Positions 59,320 through 64,000 of a DNA stretch of 64,000 nt are shown here, piece after piece. Source of the stretch: Xiphydria camelus (taxonomy: Eukaryota > Arthropoda > Insecta > Hymenoptera > Xiphydriidae); NCBI GenBank assembly GCA_963678675.1, contig OY783195.1, positions 28,569,385 to 28,633,384 of the forward strand, given 5' to 3'. The translations under genes were made by a program, and so were the position numbers. The notes beneath the pieces were generated by a model that did not search any database, was not told the origin of the DNA, and was given only the letters and a program-made list of their open reading frames with translations. How positions within the stretch are numbered: the first letter of the stretch is position 1; the number at the start of each line of letters is the position of its first letter.

Positions 59320-59803
59320 TGTCCACGGAAAGACTGATACTTATAAATTTTACTGTATTTACAATAAAAGAGGTACACGTGAGAATTTTCGGATATTTTT
59401 ACAACGCGGTACAGTAATTCTTCTTTTGAAAACATTAAATCGTAATAATTTACATTGCAATTTACTAATTTCTAAGGAAAAATTCTTCTTCAGCACAGTA
59501 AGAACACCCGCACATAGACAAATAATTAGTTGGATCTATTGAAAATGACTTGCGACTATTTATTTATATCAATAACATTTTTTAATATATCAATTTGATG
59601 TCTCTTCCTTACAATCACGTGGGATAGTATATGATTACACGGAACAAATATTTAATTATGTAATATGAAACAATTTTTAATTGATATAAATAAATAATGA
59701 CATGCGACCTCGCAAGTAATTTTGAGCAGATCTAATTAATTCTTGTTCTCCGTGCGAAAACCCTTATACGGTAAAATTAACTGCTGTCAGTCTTTCCATC
59801 TCA
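59320..59803. mobile_element. MITE family K copy 4, split by a family C insertion
   Basis: It begins GGAAAGACTGATACTTATAA and ends AACTGCTGTCAGTCTTTCC. A family C element at 59508-59755 occupies the right half. Confidence 0.7.
59508..59755. mobile_element. MITE family C copy 4 (inside family K)
   Basis: AATTAGTTGGATCTATTGAA at the left is answered by GCAGATCTAATTAATTCTTG at the right. Confidence 0.65.
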
Positions 59804-60848
59804 TTTATTATATATATGCTAATCCTGCTGCCTGATCCGAGCGACGCTCGATCTACTTACGAAGATCCACGAATGACAGATCCCCGTGAGAAATTACGCT
59901 CGAAATTGCCAATAGATTCTTTCGTACGCTTAGTCGCGCCCATCGCTACCGGTCTCATTATTCATTCATATTAACTGTATATCGTGAAATCGAACATAAC
60001 AAACGAAATCGCATCGCGCTGTCGACTAGACCGACGCATGACTACGTGAAAACCGTTAATCGACGGTGCGACGCGTCCTACGCGCCGCGTAGCGTTTGCA
60101 TTCGCGAGCGCTAGCGTGATTTTTCCGCGTTGAATTTTTATGGACAGTTTGACACATAAACCGAACGTCGGGCCCACTTTCATACGTCGAAACCCATCGG
60201 TCGGAGGGGGTTTCTCTTTGCGGTGATCGTCGCGGATCTATTTCCGTGCGCGCGGAAGTGGCGGGGACGTATCGAAATCGGAATGACGAAGAGAGGGAGG
60301 AAGACGGGGAGAACTGGTGGGGCGACTCGAGTGATTCGGTGTCCGCGTTTCAATCGTATCGAGGATACGTTCGACTCGAGACGAGTGGAGAGACTCTGAC
60401 GAGAATTCATTCATAGTTGTAATGATGATGACTGTAATCAAAAACCGGCTATATCAACAACTCTTCTAACGGATAGATCTAATCGAGATTCGCGGGTTCC
60501 TTCGGGGTCAGGAGACGCGAGGAGCTACTTAGTGTCGAACCTATCATCGGGGGGCAACTACTCGCGCGCTGAAAAGAAGCCGCATCGTCATCGAGACTCG
60601 ATCTCGACCTTCCAAGATCGTACCAAAACCGAATGAGTTCCCGCTGGACGCGTGGTCGACCTGTCGGACTTTCCTTTCGCCTGGACGCCGTAAATCTTGA
60701 CACGCGACACGTGGCTCCTTCGATTGACGTAATCTGCTACCATTGATACCAATTTTGCCCCCGTCGTTACACCTCGAAAGGTCAAGGATGACAATCATTT
60801 CTTCGCATTGAGAAAAATAAGTGGGTTAAAATGACAAAACGCATCTGC

Positions 60849-61078
60849 ATTGAGAGCAAAGTTTATTTGTAATTAATAAATGTGTACTTGATTATGGCGA
60901 AAGAAATGTTTCGTAGGGCCAAGTAAATATATGTTAATCGATAGAATGCCTTTTTCGTTTAAACAGAGAAATAGAGTGATAGAGCTAACAAATATTTCCT
61001 TAACCCAAAGAAATATTTCTTTCGACATAATTAAGTATACGTGTATTAACTATATATAAACTGTTTTCTCTCAGTGTC
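60849..61078. mobile_element. MITE family H copy 4
   Basis: It begins CATTGAGAGCAAAGTTTATT and ends AACTGTTTTCTCTCAGTG. Confidence 0.7.
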
Positions 61079-61121
61079 GTAAAGACATTTAGTTATTCCA
61101 ACCAAAAATACCGGTCAATTC

Positions 61122-61458
61122 GGTTTTTAAGCAATATTTTTTATCCCAAATTCGAAAAATGTGGGCTAAATTATTTACCCCGTGTTTTTTCATTTTTTAT
61201 TTTCGGCCCCATTTAAGCTGGAAAACGACATTTTGAAATGCATCTACGTCATCGTGCTGTGAATCTATCTATCTCGCACTCGCACCTTAGCAGAAATGCA
61301 TTTTTCTGGCGTTTTGATGACGTCACGATGCCGAGAAGCAAGAAACGCACTTATAACTCTGTGAATAATTATTTCTTCGGAAATCTTCTTTTTTCGCGTG
61401 ATATCGAACACGTATGCAGATTACAAATTGAATTAAAAAGTTTCAATATTTTTTTAGA
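61122..61458. mobile_element. MITE family G copy 4 (reverse orientation)
   Basis: In reverse it reads CGCACTCGCACC, GCATTTTTCTGGCG and GATGACGTCACG, matching the other G copies. TGACGTCA is at 61318-61325. Confidence 0.65.
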
Positions 61459-62559
61459 CCGAATTGAACCAAATATCCAATTATTTTAACTAAATGTTTA
61501 ATTATTCCAACCAAACGTTTAGTTATTCTAACTAAAAAGTATTCAGATTCACCAAAACAAAAAACGGAAAATTCATATTTCACCAAACGATTTCGGTTAA
61601 ACTAACCAAGTTATTTTTCTCAGTGTGCCCAGTGACCTCGTCGACGTCGTTCCATTCCAATTCCTTCGTTTCGGCAATTTCGCTCGATCTATGGAATCCG
61701 AAAAAAAATCGTGCTTTCGGATGGCAGCGCTGCTGTCCGCGGCCCTCGTAACCCAAAAACCTTTACCCGCCGGGTTCATCTCTCACACGTGGTCCACGCA
61801 CACTCGCTTCCGGGACCGCGCACACGCCACAATTTCGACGCGCATCTACTCGGCGGCGCCGTGCGAGAGTTTCCGCGCGCACGTGTGTTCCGAAGAAAGC
61901 AGCCTGTGGGTACCGGGTGCAGTAAACGGCACGCCGATGGCTCGCGGGTTTCGTCCGTTCGCACGACATCAAGCGCCACTGTTGTTACGGGCAAAGAGTG
62001 GAGAAAACGGTACACGTATGCGCGCGATTCTTCTCCCCGGGGCGCGAGAATAATATCCGCGTTCTACTTTCGGAAAAGTCTGTGGAACTGAGAGATGGAA
62101 CCCGGTGAACGATACTCGGTCGATTCCACATTTCCACGTGTGCGAATGTGTCGAAGCTGCGAAGAGAAGCCAGTGAAATCGATTACTCTGCGCGTTAGTT
62201 TCTTCTTTCACTCACTACCGCCGTTACAACACTCGTACGCGTCCGACGCGGGCTTGACCCCTGTCGATTGACCACTTCGACTCGACAGATCGATTGATCG
62301 GACGTCGCCACTACCGACAGGCTTCAGCTACCGGATATTTGAAACTCTACGAAGCTCGACGGCGACCCGCGAGGATGAAATTTGCACGACCTTTTCGCCT
62401 TGACGGCAAATTCGTCCGGCCAGTCAGACAGGAAGTGTCCACCGAATACCCGTACCGTTATGGGAAACGCCCTGCGTGTCAAGTTCGGGCCGCACGCGTG
62501 GACGTCGACTCGACGATGCGGGACCCGGTTGCGATATCGAGGAATTTTAATTTATTCTT

Positions 62560-62800
62560 GCGCCCTGAATGTTAAAAATTATTTGCGGGGTCGCGAACAA
62601 TTATTTATTTACATCAGTCTGATCTTTTTTTTTCATATATTAATTTGATATTTCTTCCTCGCAATTACACATTACACATGATTGTAAGGAAAGTATATAT
62701 GATTGATGTGTTAAAGAATTTTATAGATGTTAATAAATAAGTACTCGCGACTCCGCAATTAATTTTCAGGAGATCCGACTAATTCTTGTTTTCTGTGCGG
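62560..62800. mobile_element. MITE family C copy 5
   Basis: AATTATTTGCGGGGTCGCGA at the left, TCTTCCTCGCAATTACAC and GATTGTAAGGAAAG at the centre, GCGACTCCGCAATTAATTT at the right. Confidence 0.65.
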
Positions 62801-63092
62801 CGAGTGACGCGAGCCACGAAAAACTTGAGGACGTTAAACAGTAAACGACTCGAGCTACGTGACACTTTTGACCAGCTATTCGAGTACACCGGCACTTGTC
62901 GTATCCAACGTCACTTCCGGATGCCTGGACCCGTTGTACGGAAGATTGCGCGTCATCTTGAGAACCAGGGAGAAATTTCTGGGACAAGAAAGTGAACACT
63001 GCACGGGTGTCGAATAATTATTGCAAAACGTTGGCCGTGTCAGAATTCTTCTTTCGAACGATAATCACTGAAGTTGTTATACCGGAATACTG

Positions 63093-63245
63093 AGAAAAAA
63101 ATGTAGTTCTAATCAAATTGTTTGGGTTGAAGGTTAAACTTCGTCAAATTAACTGTTAAGCGTTTGGTTGGACTGTATATAAGTAATAGTTGGAATAACT
63201 TAAATTGTTTCCGTTTCATTCAATAAAATTCGTTTTTTTTTTTTG
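63093..63245. mobile_element. MITE family O copy 2 (partial)
   Basis: It begins ACTGAGAAAAAAATGTAGTT and carries GGTTGAAGGTTAAACTTCGT and TTTCATTCAATAAAATTCG as in the copy at 37630. Confidence 0.5.
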
Positions 63246-64000
63246 GTAAATGGAAATCAATTCAACTTCACTGCTTTGTTAAATCAATCCCATTCGGTTT
63301 GTTTCAACAAAAGTTTTTGTCAGACGAACGATGGAAATATTGAGTTAACTACACTCTGAACAAAAATACTTTGCTTCTACGAGTACCAAATTTTGAGGCT
63401 ACGAACGTTCGATTAAATATATAATTACTTGAGCAAATATTTAGTAAGTATCTAGTTACCTTAACTAAATTTCAATTACTCAAATTACATATTTATCGAG
63501 ATAACAGTACATTTAGCTGACCGCCTGAGAGGTTATGGTTTGAAAATTTTGTTTTCAGCGAAGAAGTGAAGAAGAAATGGAATTAACAGTTAACCAAGTG
63601 TGAAGAAGTTTCTTTTTCCGTAACAATTTCATTAATCGCCAGTTCTGTAGATTATACGTTTACTTCGTTTTCTCTCATTTTAACCAAACCTCTAATTCTT
63701 TACAATAACGATCCGATCGTCGGTTCGTTAACCCATTAGAGTAACCGCCTACTCTTCCGGATAACAAGCGACCCTAATTGTCGAGGGCCGATTATCGCGA
63801 GGGTAATAATCGACGCCTCGGTAATTAGGGAGGGGCGACAGGTGCGCGCGCGATACGGTGACGAACGTGTAGGCCCGAATCCGGTCGATCTTATAAGGTT
63901 CGCGGTTACCGATGAATTTAAAGTCGCGTCCCAATTCCCTGATTTACTTTCCAATCGGTACGTCGCGCCAATCGACGTGTCGCGCCCTTATAATTTTTCC

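Larger units (their letters stand above)
60807..61623. mobile_element. MITE family A copy 8, carrying family H and G insertions
   Basis: It begins CATTGAGAAAAATAAGTGGG and ends CAAGTTATTTTTCTCAGTG. It is interrupted first by family H (60849-61078) after AAACGCATCTG, then by a reversed family G element (61122-61458). Confidence 0.7.
58985..64000. other. Upstream of the Osiris-like exon, to the window end
   Basis: Upstream exons of the Osiris-like gene may lie here or beyond the window. I examined open frames in the GC-rich blocks at 60.0-60.8, 61.6-62.6 and 63.7-64.0 kb and could not support any. The rest is MITEs. Confidence 0.5.

Noticed and set aside
60405..60450. Acceptor TTTGATTACAG followed by a short HHHYNYE-stop frame
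   Set aside because: It might be a tiny terminal exon of an Osiris-like neighbour, but seven codons cannot be supported without transcript evidence.
60544..60798. Frames upstream of the Osiris-like exon as its missing exons
   Set aside because: No signal peptide, no paired cysteines and no donor in the required phase 1 could be identified.
63738..63950. 62-codon minus-strand frame ending in CYPEE
   Set aside because: It follows a weak acceptor and has protein-like codons, but no partner exon, no domain and a GC-rich context.
1..64000. CRISPR arrays, operons or prophage
   Set aside because: The direct repeats seen are tandem or MITE-based without unique equal-length spacers, and the gene structure is eukaryotic throughout.

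Overview
The window looks like nuclear DNA of a holometabolous insect, most likely a hymenopteran such as an ant; the taxon is an inference. Support comes from spliced genes with GT-AG introns, three chitin-binding cuticle protein genes of the CPAP1 type, and a terminal exon resembling the insect-specific DUF1676/Osiris family. GC-rich, CpG-rich blocks alternate with AT-rich blocks full of short palindromic DNA transposons (MITEs). Long CG dinucleotide tracts recur. There is no bacterial gene organisation and no CRISPR array, and I found no rRNA or convincing tRNA.

Layout. 385-14421 (minus) is a seven-coding-exon gene for a 1,114-residue secreted protein: signal peptide, one chitin-binding type-2 domain (CBM14), then a very long RD/RE/RS-rich low-complexity tail. 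32098-34840 (minus) is a compact four-exon gene for a 124-residue secreted CBM14 protein. 48956-51659 (plus) is a two-exon gene for a 338-residue intracellular PTB/PID-domain adaptor. 54291-55392 (minus) is a third CBM14 gene of 165 residues in three exons, with a clear TATA/Inr promoter. 58635-58984 (minus) is the last exon of a DUF1676/Osiris-like gene whose upstream exons I could not place. All exon joins of the first four genes were checked for reading phase and splice dinucleotides.

The three CBM14 genes and the Osiris-like exon are all on the minus strand and all fit cuticle formation, so the window reads as a loose cuticle-gene neighbourhood with one signalling adaptor inside it. The PTB gene and the third CBM14 gene converge, with candidate poly(A) signals about 140 bp apart.

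The rest (14.4-32 kb, 35-48.9 kb, 51.7-54.2 kb, 55.4-58.6 kb and 59-64 kb) is intergenic or intronic. It is dominated by at least a dozen MITE families. Several unrelated families share the terminus CACTGAGA(G)AAAA, often flanked by a TA dinucleotide, and many copies are nested inside one another. GC-rich blocks are open in several frames on both strands; I treat these as chance ORFs. Two weak unannotated coding candidates are 47506-47868 and 13425-13611, both minus.
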